A DNA stretch of 6,756 nucleotides from an uncultured Lachnospiraceae bacterium (GTDB taxonomy: Bacteria; Bacillota; Clostridia; Lachnospirales; Lachnospiraceae): assembly GCA_910578085.1 (NCBI GenBank), contig CAJTPM010000083.1, positions 1 to 6,756 of the forward strand, read 5' to 3'. How positions within the stretch are numbered: the first letter of the stretch is position 1; the number at the start of each line of letters is the position of its first letter. Under the pieces are notes generated by a model. The model was not told the DNA's origin and did not search any database. It was given only the letters and a program-made list of their open reading frames with translations. The translations under genes were made by a program, and so were the position numbers. Of this stretch, positions 1 to 5,105 are shown piece by piece.

Positions 1-26
1 GAAATAATATATACCTGAAAATTCCC

Positions 27-55
27 TTGTAAAACACCGGAAGGTTTGTTATAAT
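27..55 (+). promoter_or_regulatory. Sigma-A-type promoter of the restriction-modification cassette
   Basis: A perfect -10 hexamer TATAAT (50-55) lies 17 bp downstream of a TTGTAA -35 hexamer (27-32, 4 of 6 matches to TTGACA). Transcription would start near 61-63 and leave a leader of about 40 nt before the methyltransferase ATG at 100. An AGAGG ribosome site (86-90) sits 9 nt before that ATG. This is the only good promoter seen ahead of the three-gene cassette, and no promoter is evident inside it. Assignment is by consensus match only. Confidence 0.75.
30..51. promoter_or_regulatory. Candidate operator: imperfect 22-bp dyad in the promoter spacer
   Basis: Two 9-nt arms (30-38 and 43-51) flank a central GGAA, and 7 of 9 positions are complementary (the outer TAA/TTA and the inner ACC/GGT pair; two positions do not). 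The dyad fills the spacer between the -35 and -10 elements, the usual place for a repressor site. Its position and the apparent DNA-binding N-terminus of the first gene product suggest autoregulation. M.EcoRII and M.SsoII are known to repress their own promoters. A chance dyad in AT-rich DNA is possible. Confidence 0.3.
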
Positions 56-99
56 GAGAAAAAATTGATGTAGAAATATATTTACAGAGGCAAAGATCT

Positions 100-1320
100 A
101 TGGCTAAGCAAGTACATATAAGACTGGATGACGCGGTCTATGAGGCATTGGCAGACTATACAGAAGAGACCAGTTCTTCTGTACAGGATTCTGTGTCATC
201 AGCTATAATACAGTTTCTTAAGAGACAGAACAGGGAAACGGTTCCGGCAGATGTGGATTTTACATTTATAGATCTGTTTGCCGGGATAGGCGGAATGAGG
301 CTGGCTTATGAGAGTGTCGGTGGACATTGTGTATATTCCAATGAATGGAATAAATACAGTCAGCAGACCTATTTTGCTAATTTTGGTGAGCAACCGGATG
401 GAGATATTACTAAAGTGGATGAGAGCAATATTCCTGACCATGATGTTCTTGTTGCCGGTTTTCCGTGTCAGCCATTTTCCATAGCTGGTGTTTCAAAAAA
501 GCAGAGTCTTGGCAGGGCAACTGGATTTGAGGATAAAACACAGGGAACGTTGTTCTTTGACATATGCAGAATCCTCAGAAAAAAAAGACCAAAGGCTTTT
601 ATGCTTGAGAATGTTAAAAATCTGTGCAGCCATGACAGAGGCAGGACTTTCAAGGTTATAACAGAATCGCTGGATGAACTGGATTATGAAGTGTTCTGGC
701 AGGTATTGGATGGTCAGAATTTTGTTCCGCAGCACAGGGAGCGTATTCTGATTATAGGATTTGACCGTAAGCGATATGGACAGGATATCAGCTTTTACTT
801 CGATCTTACTCCGGTTGATCCAAGGCCGACAATACGGGATATACTGGATCCGGTTGTTGATGATAAGTACACACTTTCTGATAAACTCTGGAATTACCTG
901 CAGGGCTATGCGGCGAAGCATAGGGCGGCAGGTAATGGTTTTGGGTATGGAATTGCCGATCCTGACGGAGTTTCCAGAACATTGAGCGCACGGTATTACA
1001 AGGATGGTTCGGAGATACTTATTGCCCAGAAGGGAAAAAATCCAAGGAGACTGACACCGAGAGAGTGTGCAAGACTGCAGGGATTTCCGGAGGAATTCAG
1101 GATACCTGTGTCAGATACACAGGCATACAGACAGTTTGGCAACTCTGTAGTGGTTCCACTTATGAGCAATGTGGCCAGGCTTGTACACACAAAGATGATA
1201 GAACTGGATGACAGAGCAGAATGTGATGCTATAAGAGCATCAAAAAAAGCAACGGCCCAAAACTTTCACCGGAGTGTATCAGAGACATATATTTCGGATC
1301 AGGTTCCGACATTTGCGTAG
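100..1320 (+). CDS. dcm: DNA (cytosine-5-)-methyltransferase, Dcm/M.EcoRII family, with N-terminal RHH-like domain
   Basis: Transfers a methyl group from S-adenosylmethionine to C5 of cytosine and so protects host DNA from the endonuclease encoded next. The C5-methyltransferase motifs are in canonical order: SAM-binding FIDLFAGIGG (56-65), catalytic PCQ with Cys123 (122-124), ENV (170-172), QHRER (211-215), RRLTPREC (316-323) and QFGNSVVVP (345-353). The target-recognition part (about 279-307, including GNGFGYG and LSARYYKDG) closely resembles E. coli Dcm as recalled, so CCWGG recognition with methylation of the inner C is inferred. Residues 1-43 differ from Dcm's N-terminus and look like a ribbon-helix-helix domain: a beta strand around KQVHIRLDD, then two helices. 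At 406 aa it is shorter than E. coli Dcm (472 aa). The ATG has an AGAGG site 9 nt upstream. It is the first gene of the cassette and ends 10 bp before the endonuclease start. Codon use includes many ATA and AGA/AGG codons. Confidence 0.95.
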   Translation: MAKQVHIRLDDAVYEALADYTEETSSSVQDSVSSAIIQFLKRQNRETVPADVDFTFIDLFAGIGGMRLAYESVGGHCVYSNEWNKYSQQTYFANFGEQPDGDITKVDESNIPDHDVLVAGFPCQPFSIAGVSKKQSLGRATGFEDKTQGTLFFDICRILRKKRPKAFMLENVKNLCSHDRGRTFKVITESLDELDYEVFWQVLDGQNFVPQHRERILIIGFDRKRYGQDISFYFDLTPVDPRPTIRDILDPVVDDKYTLSDKLWNYLQGYAAKHRAAGNGFGYGIADPDGVSRTLSARYYKDGSEILIAQKGKNPRRLTPRECARLQGFPEEFRIPVSDTQAYRQFGNSVVVPLMSNVARLVHTKMIELDDRAECDAIRASKKATAQNFHRSVSETYISDQVPTFA

Positions 1321-1324
1321 GAGG
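1319..1324 (+). promoter_or_regulatory. Shine-Dalgarno site overlapping the methyltransferase stop, setting the endonuclease start
   Basis: AGGAGG overlaps the TAG stop codon of the methyltransferase (1318-1320) and lies 6 nt before the ATG at 1331. This selects 1331 as the endonuclease start over the upstream in-frame ATG at 1274, which lies inside the methyltransferase gene. The arrangement suggests that terminating ribosomes re-initiate directly on the endonuclease, so restriction enzyme is made only after methyltransferase. Confidence 0.8.
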
Positions 1325-1330
1325 ATTGTC

Positions 1331-2578
1331 ATGAAAGCAGGGTATTTGAATCAATATTTCAGAGCTGTTGCCGTAAAACGGCTGTCCCAGGTGGAAACGG
1401 ATGCGGCAGTCAGTAACCAGCATGAATATAATGGTGTAACTCTTCTGAAGAAGATCTTTGGTACGGATGAGCAGAAGATCAGCTTTCCTGCCCGCTTTCT
1501 TTATGTAACAGATGAGAATGATTCCATTGAAGCAAATGGGGAGCTTACATGGTATGATGCCAGATATAATCATGCCACACGTACGGAATGGAGATTATAC
1601 TATCCAACGAATGATGTTACAGAGGCAGCTCTGGCGGGGGATTCCCTGTTTATATGTCTGAAAGCGGATGGAACGATCCTTGAGATTATTGCACGAAAGG
1701 ATTCTATTATTGAGAACCAGCTTTTCTGGCTGTTCGGAGTGAAACCGGATGAAGGTTCGAATCGGTTTGTAGCAAGAACAGATATGAGGGAGCAACCGTC
1801 GGATAAAGTGATTTTTACTGCAAGGATGGTTCTATATGCTATAGGAATACAATCGCTGGATGGGCAGGAGGATTATACAGATATTCTGGTTGAACGGTTC
1901 GGCAATGCATTCCCAACGACAAGAGACTTTTCTGCATTTGCCCGCTCAACTGTAGATGCTGATCCGGTTTCTGATCCTGACGGGACTTTGCTGCAGTGGT
2001 ATGACAGAGAAGAGAAAATGTTTCTGTGTATGGAAAGACATTTGATTAAAGAACGCCTGAGGAACGGATTTACCGTAGGAGAGGGTGTTGATGTGGATGC
2101 TTTTATCCGGTTTTCCCTGTCTGTGAACAACAGAAGGAAATCCCGGGCAGGCCTGTCATTTGAGAACCATCTGGAAGCATTGTTCAAAGCTCAGAATATT
2201 TGTTTTTCCCATACTCCTGTAACAGAAAACAAGTCAAAGCCGGATTTTATTTTTCCGTCAATTGATCTGTATCGTGATCCTCTATTCCCGGAATCCTGTC
2301 TGACCATGCTTGGGGCCAAAACAACAGCTAAGGACAGATGGCGGCAGGTGCTGGAAGAGGCAGACCGGATTGAAAGAAAACATCTGATTACGCTGGAGGG
2401 AGCGATCAGTGAGAACCAGACGAATGAAATGATAAGCCGTAAACTTCAGCTTGTTGTTCCAAAGGAACTCCATGCTACATTTACAGATCACCAGAAGTCC
2501 TGGCTTTATTCAGTTGAAGATTTTCTAATTGAGGTAAAGGAGCGGCAGAAATTTGCCGACAAATATAAAAATGACTGA
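1331..2578 (+). CDS. Type II restriction endonuclease, EcoRII family (EcoRII-C catalytic domain)
   Basis: Cleaves unmethylated DNA; the recognition site is probably CCWGG, by analogy with EcoRII and the partner methyltransferase. The protein is 415 aa, close to EcoRII (404 aa). The C-terminal half is a PD-(D/E)xK domain of EcoRII-C type: NNRRKSRAG (266-274), KPDF (303-306), AKTTAKDRW (329-337) and LEEAD (341-345). Compared with EcoRII as recalled, Asp299, Lys324 and Glu337 fall at Asp305, Lys330 and Glu343, a constant offset of six, so the active site appears intact. The N-terminal half (about 1-180) matches EcoRII only weakly, with a shared Tyr...Arg...Thr-Arg pattern near 75-88. It may be the B3-like effector domain that makes EcoRII a two-site (type IIE) enzyme. 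The start at 1331 is chosen for its ribosome site, and the 3' end overlaps vsr. Being second in the operon favours methylation before restriction. Confidence 0.93.
   Translation: MKAGYLNQYFRAVAVKRLSQVETDAAVSNQHEYNGVTLLKKIFGTDEQKISFPARFLYVTDENDSIEANGELTWYDARYNHATRTEWRLYYPTNDVTEAALAGDSLFICLKADGTILEIIARKDSIIENQLFWLFGVKPDEGSNRFVARTDMREQPSDKVIFTARMVLYAIGIQSLDGQEDYTDILVERFGNAFPTTRDFSAFARSTVDADPVSDPDGTLLQWYDREEKMFLCMERHLIKERLRNGFTVGEGVDVDAFIRFSLSVNNRRKSRAGLSFENHLEALFKAQNICFSHTPVTENKSKPDFIFPSIDLYRDPLFPESCLTMLGAKTTAKDRWRQVLEEADRIERKHLITLEGAISENQTNEMISRKLQLVVPKELHATFTDHQKSWLYSVEDFLIEVKERQKFADKYKND
2536..2542 (+). promoter_or_regulatory. vsr: Ribosome-binding site ahead of vsr
   Basis: AAAGGAG lies inside the end of the endonuclease gene. 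It is 10 nt before an in-frame TTG (2553) and 28 nt before the in-frame ATG (2571). Spacing fits the TTG better. Family alignment fits the ATG better, and the ATG could be served by translational coupling because it overlaps the endonuclease stop at 2576-2578. The site does not settle the start. Confidence 0.45.
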
Positions 2579-3023
2579 TATTAAAACGCAGGAAGAACGC
2601 AGCCTTAATATGGCAAAGATCCGGAGTAAAAATACAAAGCCGGAGGTATGGTTGCGGGGGCAGCTTTTCAGAAGGGGATACCGGTACAGAAAAAATGCAG
2701 GGAGTATCACGGGACATCCGGATATATGGCTGAGAAAGTATGACACAGCAGTTTTTGTAAATGGCTGTTTCTGGCACAGGCACAGCGGCTGCAAATATGC
2801 ATATATGCCTAAAAGCCGGGTGGAATTCTGGGCAGATAAATTCAGTCAGAACATGGAGCGGGACGGCAGGGTAAAGGAGGAACTGGAAAAGCAGGGGATC
2901 AGAATCCTGATAGTCTGGGAGTGTACCATAAAGAAAATGTGCAGATCTATTGAGAATGAAACGGAGATTATGGGGATGATTGAGTGTTTCTTAAATTCCG
3001 ATAAGAGGTATCTGGAATTGTAA
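2571..3023 (+). CDS. vsr: Very short patch repair endonuclease Vsr (T:G mismatch)
   Basis: Nicks DNA 5' of the T in T:G mismatches formed when 5-methylcytosine deaminates, which starts short-patch repair by DNA polymerase I and ligase. From ATG 2571 the protein is 150 aa, and its N-terminal numbering coincides with E. coli Vsr: Met14, Glu25, Asp51 (metal ligand, in GHPD) and His69 (in GCFWH). Zinc ligands are visible as Cys66, His71, Cys74 and Cys118, the last two shifted by one residue. E. coli Thr63-His64 is replaced by Val63-Asn64. The strand-wedging aromatics Phe67, Trp68 and Trp87 are present. A TTG at 2553 would add six residues; the ATG is preferred because the family alignment begins there. 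The gene overlaps the endonuclease end by 8 bp and precedes the terminator. Pairing with a C5-cytosine methyltransferase is the usual context, as in dcm-vsr. Confidence 0.95.
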   Translation: MTDIKTQEERSLNMAKIRSKNTKPEVWLRGQLFRRGYRYRKNAGSITGHPDIWLRKYDTAVFVNGCFWHRHSGCKYAYMPKSRVEFWADKFSQNMERDGRVKEELEKQGIRILIVWECTIKKMCRSIENETEIMGMIECFLNSDKRYLEL

Positions 3024-3052
3024 ATGATATGAGAAACAGTTATATCCTCGAA

Positions 3053-3096
3053 AATGGCGGCAGGGAGAACCGATATATCCTGTCGCCATTATTTTT
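3053..3096 (+). terminator. Rho-independent terminator of the restriction-modification cassette
   Basis: A 12-bp stem with one G-U wobble pairs 3053-3064 (AATGGCGGCAGG) with 3079-3090 (CCTGTCGCCATT) across a 14-nt loop. It is followed by a short T-tract (3092-3096, then CT). It begins 29 nt after the vsr stop and separates the cassette from the ascorbate operon. Confidence 0.85.
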
Positions 3097-3142
3097 CTCC
3101 AATTTTTTCCGAGTTATCTCATACCGAATATTCCTTATATAT

Positions 3143-3176
3143 TTTGCACAAAATGAGCATATATAATTTGTGCAAA
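3143..3176. promoter_or_regulatory. Perfect 10-bp inverted repeat, candidate double operator upstream of ulaG
   Basis: TTTGCACAAA (3143-3152) and its exact reverse complement TTTGTGCAAA (3167-3176) are 24 bp apart start to start. Each arm is itself nearly palindromic (TTTG-NN-CAAA), so the pair could be two dimer-binding sites. A TATAAT (3162-3167) lies between the arms, but no good -35 accompanies it. The better promoter lies about 54 bp downstream. The regulator is unknown; an ascorbate-responsive or carbon-control protein is a guess from context. No T-tract follows, so it is not a terminator. Confidence 0.5.
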
Positions 3177-3229
3177 TCGTAAAAGTTCAAAAAACACGCA
3201 TTAAAAATCAAAACGATCATATAATAGTG

Positions 3230-3257
3230 TTGATTAAATGATATTTAATGATATAAT
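3230..3257 (+). promoter_or_regulatory. Probable promoter of the ula operon
   Basis: TTGATT (3230-3235) and TATAAT (3252-3257) are separated by 16 bp and would start transcription near 3264. The spacer contains a perfect 6-bp dyad, TTAAAT-GAT-ATTTAA (3234-3248), a possible repressor site. The surrounding 3100-3300 is very AT-rich, and other TATAAT hexamers (3162, 3220) lack a -35 partner. A strong AAGGAGGG site (3318-3325) precedes the ulaG ATG. Confidence 0.6.
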
Positions 3258-3329
3258 TAAAAATAAGAGAGCATATAACACTGGATTATACGAACAATGT
3301 GAATGCTTTAAAAAGAAAAGGAGGGCTTT

Positions 3330-4433
3330 ATGAGCAAAATTGACAAAATCACAAGAGAGAGCTGGATTATGTCAACCTTCCCTGAATGGGGTACCTGGCT
3401 TGTGGAGGACATCGAAAACGAAGTTGTTAAGCCGGGTAACGTTGCCATGTGGTGGCTTGGCTGTACCGGGGTATGGTTTAAGACGCCGGGAGGTGCGAAC
3501 ATCACCATCGATCTCTGGTGCGGAAACGGAAAGAGAACCCACGGCGACGGGAAGATGAAGGTGGGCCACCAGATGGCGAATATGTGCGGCGGCCGCGCGA
3601 TGCAGCCCAATCTGCGCAATGTGCCGTTTGTGATCGATCCTTTCGCATTTAAACAGGTGGATGCGGTGCTTGCAACCCATTATCATCAGGACCATATGTC
3701 GGCGGAATGGGCGGCCCATGTGATCCAGAGCGGCATGACCACCACAGACGACAAGGGAAATGTGATCCCGGTTCCCTTTATCGGACCGAAGAAGTCTGTG
3801 GAGACCTGGTTAAAGTGGGGCGTTCCAGAGGACCGCTGCATCACGGTAAAACCCGGCGATACGATTAAGATCAAGGATATCGAGATCGTGGCGCTGGATT
3901 CCTTCGACAGGACCTGTATCGTGACCACTGATTCCACAGGTCCCGACAGGGAAGAGCTGACGGGGGTATGCCCGACAGATATGGATGATAAGGCTGTCAA
4001 CTATCTGGTGAAGACGCCGGGCGGCAACATCTATCATTCCGGCGACTCCCATTTCTCCATCTACTTTGCGAAACACGGCAAGGACTACGATATTGATGTG
4101 GCGTTTGGTTCTTTCGGTGAGAATCCCATCGGTATGCAGGATAAGATGACATCCATCGATGTGCTGCGTATGGCGGAAAATCTGCAGTGCAAGGTTGTTG
4201 TGCCAATCCACTGGGATGTGTGGACCAACTTCCAGGCTGACTGTGAGGAGATCAAACTGCTCTACGACTTTAAGAAAGACCGTAACGAATACAAGTTCCA
4301 TCCGTTCTTCTGGCAGGTGGGCGGAAAATATGTTTATCCTCAGGATAAAGATAAGATCTACTACCACCACAGAAGGGGATTTGAGGACTGCTTCGAAAAT
4401 CCTCAGAACATCCCGTACCGTTCCTGTCTGTAA
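3330..4433 (+). CDS. ulaG: L-ascorbate-6-phosphate lactonase UlaG
   Basis: Cytoplasmic metallo-beta-lactamase-fold enzyme that opens the lactone ring of L-ascorbate 6-phosphate to give 3-keto-L-gulonate 6-phosphate, the first step after PTS import. At 367 aa it is close to E. coli UlaG (354 aa) and colinear with it from the first residues (ITRESWI at 7-13, STFPEWG at 15-21, MWWLGCTG at 40-47). The metal-binding motif THYHQDH is at 116-122 (His117, His119, Asp121, His122). Further conserved elements are YHSGDSH (235-241), DKMTS (271-275) and PIHWD (292-296), whose His294 aligns with a His in E. coli UlaG. AAGGAGGG lies 4 nt before the ATG. It is first in the operon, unlike E. coli, where ulaG is divergent from ulaABCDEF. 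Codon use is more GC-rich than in the preceding cassette. The family is clear; the exact substrate is inferred from homology and the adjoining UlaA and UlaC. Confidence 0.94.
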   Translation: MSKIDKITRESWIMSTFPEWGTWLVEDIENEVVKPGNVAMWWLGCTGVWFKTPGGANITIDLWCGNGKRTHGDGKMKVGHQMANMCGGRAMQPNLRNVPFVIDPFAFKQVDAVLATHYHQDHMSAEWAAHVIQSGMTTTDDKGNVIPVPFIGPKKSVETWLKWGVPEDRCITVKPGDTIKIKDIEIVALDSFDRTCIVTTDSTGPDREELTGVCPTDMDDKAVNYLVKTPGGNIYHSGDSHFSIYFAKHGKDYDIDVAFGSFGENPIGMQDKMTSIDVLRMAENLQCKVVVPIHWDVWTNFQADCEEIKLLYDFKKDRNEYKFHPFFWQVGGKYVYPQDKDKIYYHHRRGFEDCFENPQNIPYRSCL

Positions 4434-4449
4434 CAGGAAGATGGCAATA

Positions 4450-4471
4450 CGGCGTACAGGGGAGTGCGCCG
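4450..4471 (+). other. Intercistronic RNA hairpin 1 between ulaG and ulaC
   Basis: An 8-bp stem (4450-4457 with 4464-4471, one G-U wobble) closes on the 6-nt loop AGGGGA. It begins 17 nt after the ulaG stop. No T-tract follows, so it is more likely an mRNA-stability or processing structure than a terminator. Confidence 0.5.
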
Positions 4472-4490
4472 GGCGGGAAAACAGATGGTG

Positions 4491-4517
4491 ATGCCCGCTG
4501 CTACGGCAGCGGAGCAT
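4491..4517 (+). other. Intercistronic RNA hairpin 2 with UACG tetraloop
   Basis: CCGCTGC (4495-4501) pairs perfectly with GCAGCGG (4506-4512) across a TACG loop, which as RNA is a C(UACG)G tetraloop of the very stable UNCG class. Beyond a single bulged A (4513), ATGC (4491-4494) pairs with GCAT (4514-4517), giving 11 bp in all. It ends 15 nt before the ulaC GGAGG site (4533-4537) and has no T-tract. A role in protecting the upstream message or tuning ulaC expression is inferred. Confidence 0.6.
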
Positions 4518-4543
4518 GCGGGAATCAGAATCGGAGGAATAGC

Positions 4544-4999
4544 ATGTTAAAAGAGTTTGTAGAGAAAAAACACTGTAAGTTTGCGCAGAGCGCAAAGGAC
4601 TGGAGAGACGCGATCCGCATGAGCTGTGAAGTGCTGGAGGCGGACGGTACAGTGGAAGAGAATTATAAGGAAGATATCATACGCTGCGTGGAAGAGTACG
4701 GTCCGTATATCGTGATCATGCCGGATGTGGCAATGCCTCATTCCCAGGAATGTGCAAAGGGTGTGCATAAAACGGCGATCGCTTTTATGAAACTGGAGGA
4801 ACCTGTCAGCTTTGATCCCGGGGATCCTGAGAAGGATGCAACACTGTTTTTTACCCTTGCATCCTGTGATCCCAGTCAGCATCTGGATAATATGTCCAGA
4901 CTGGCGGAACTGATGTCCAACGAGGAATTGATGGAAGAGCTGAAGGGGGCAAAGACGCCGGAGGATCTGCTCGCGTTGGACGGGAAATATCTGAACTGA
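4544..4999 (+). CDS. ulaC: PTS EIIA component, ascorbate-type (UlaC-like, mannitol/fructose EIIA fold)
   Basis: Cytoplasmic phosphocarrier that takes phosphate from HPr and passes it to EIIB for ascorbate uptake through UlaA. The 151-aa protein is a single EIIA-2 domain, like E. coli UlaC (154 aa). The phosphorylated histidine is His66 in VAMPHS (62-67), following GPYIVIMPD (53-61) as in UlaC, which has GPYFVLAPG then AMPHG. His113 in SQHLDNMSRL (111-120) is a second candidate active-site histidine. The start ATG has GGAGG (4533-4537) 6 nt upstream. It lies between ulaG and ulaA, and this placement supports ascorbate rather than fructose or mannitol as the substrate. No EIIB domain is fused. 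The 110-bp gap before it holds two hairpins. The 106-bp gap after it (5000-5105) holds only the next ribosome site and weak dyads. Confidence 0.88.
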   Translation: MLKEFVEKKHCKFAQSAKDWRDAIRMSCEVLEADGTVEENYKEDIIRCVEEYGPYIVIMPDVAMPHSQECAKGVHKTAIAFMKLEEPVSFDPGDPEKDATLFFTLASCDPSQHLDNMSRLAELMSNEELMEELKGAKTPEDLLALDGKYLN

Positions 5000-5105
5000 G
5001 AAACAGGGATAACGGCATTCGGCAGGTATCTGAAATCCCGGAAACCGGAAAAGGGCCTGCGGGAGAGAAAAGCCGGATGCGAACCACAAACAAGGAGGAA
5101 ACTAT

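Noticed and set aside
493..921. 142-codon open frame on the minus strand
   Set aside because: It is antisense to conserved methyltransferase motifs and has no recognisable protein similarity.
1274..1330. Upstream in-frame ATG that would add 19 residues to the endonuclease
   Set aside because: It lies inside the methyltransferase gene without a ribosome site, the added residues are arginine-rich filler, and 1331 has AGGAGG at ideal spacing.
3144..3167. TTGCAC plus TATAAT as a promoter
   Set aside because: The spacer is only 12 bp, too short for a sigma-A promoter.
3220..3225. Additional TATAAT hexamer in the ula control region
   Set aside because: No -35-like hexamer lies 16-18 bp upstream, and the region is so AT-rich that chance matches are expected.
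3274..3290. TATAA-N7-TTATA dyad before ulaG
   Set aside because: A five-pair AT-only dyad in AT-rich DNA is not distinguishable from chance.
3810..4595. 261-codon open frame on the minus strand
   Set aside because: It lies antisense across ulaG, the spacer and the start of ulaC, has no recognisable domain, and is a by-product of the GC-rich coding strand.
5022..5060. GCAGG/CCTGC pairing in the ulaC-ulaA spacer
   Set aside because: Only five base pairs across a loop of about 29 nt, so not a credible stable structure.
4547..5089. 180-codon open frame on the minus strand opposite ulaC
   Set aside because: It shadows a well-supported EIIA gene and shows no family resemblance.
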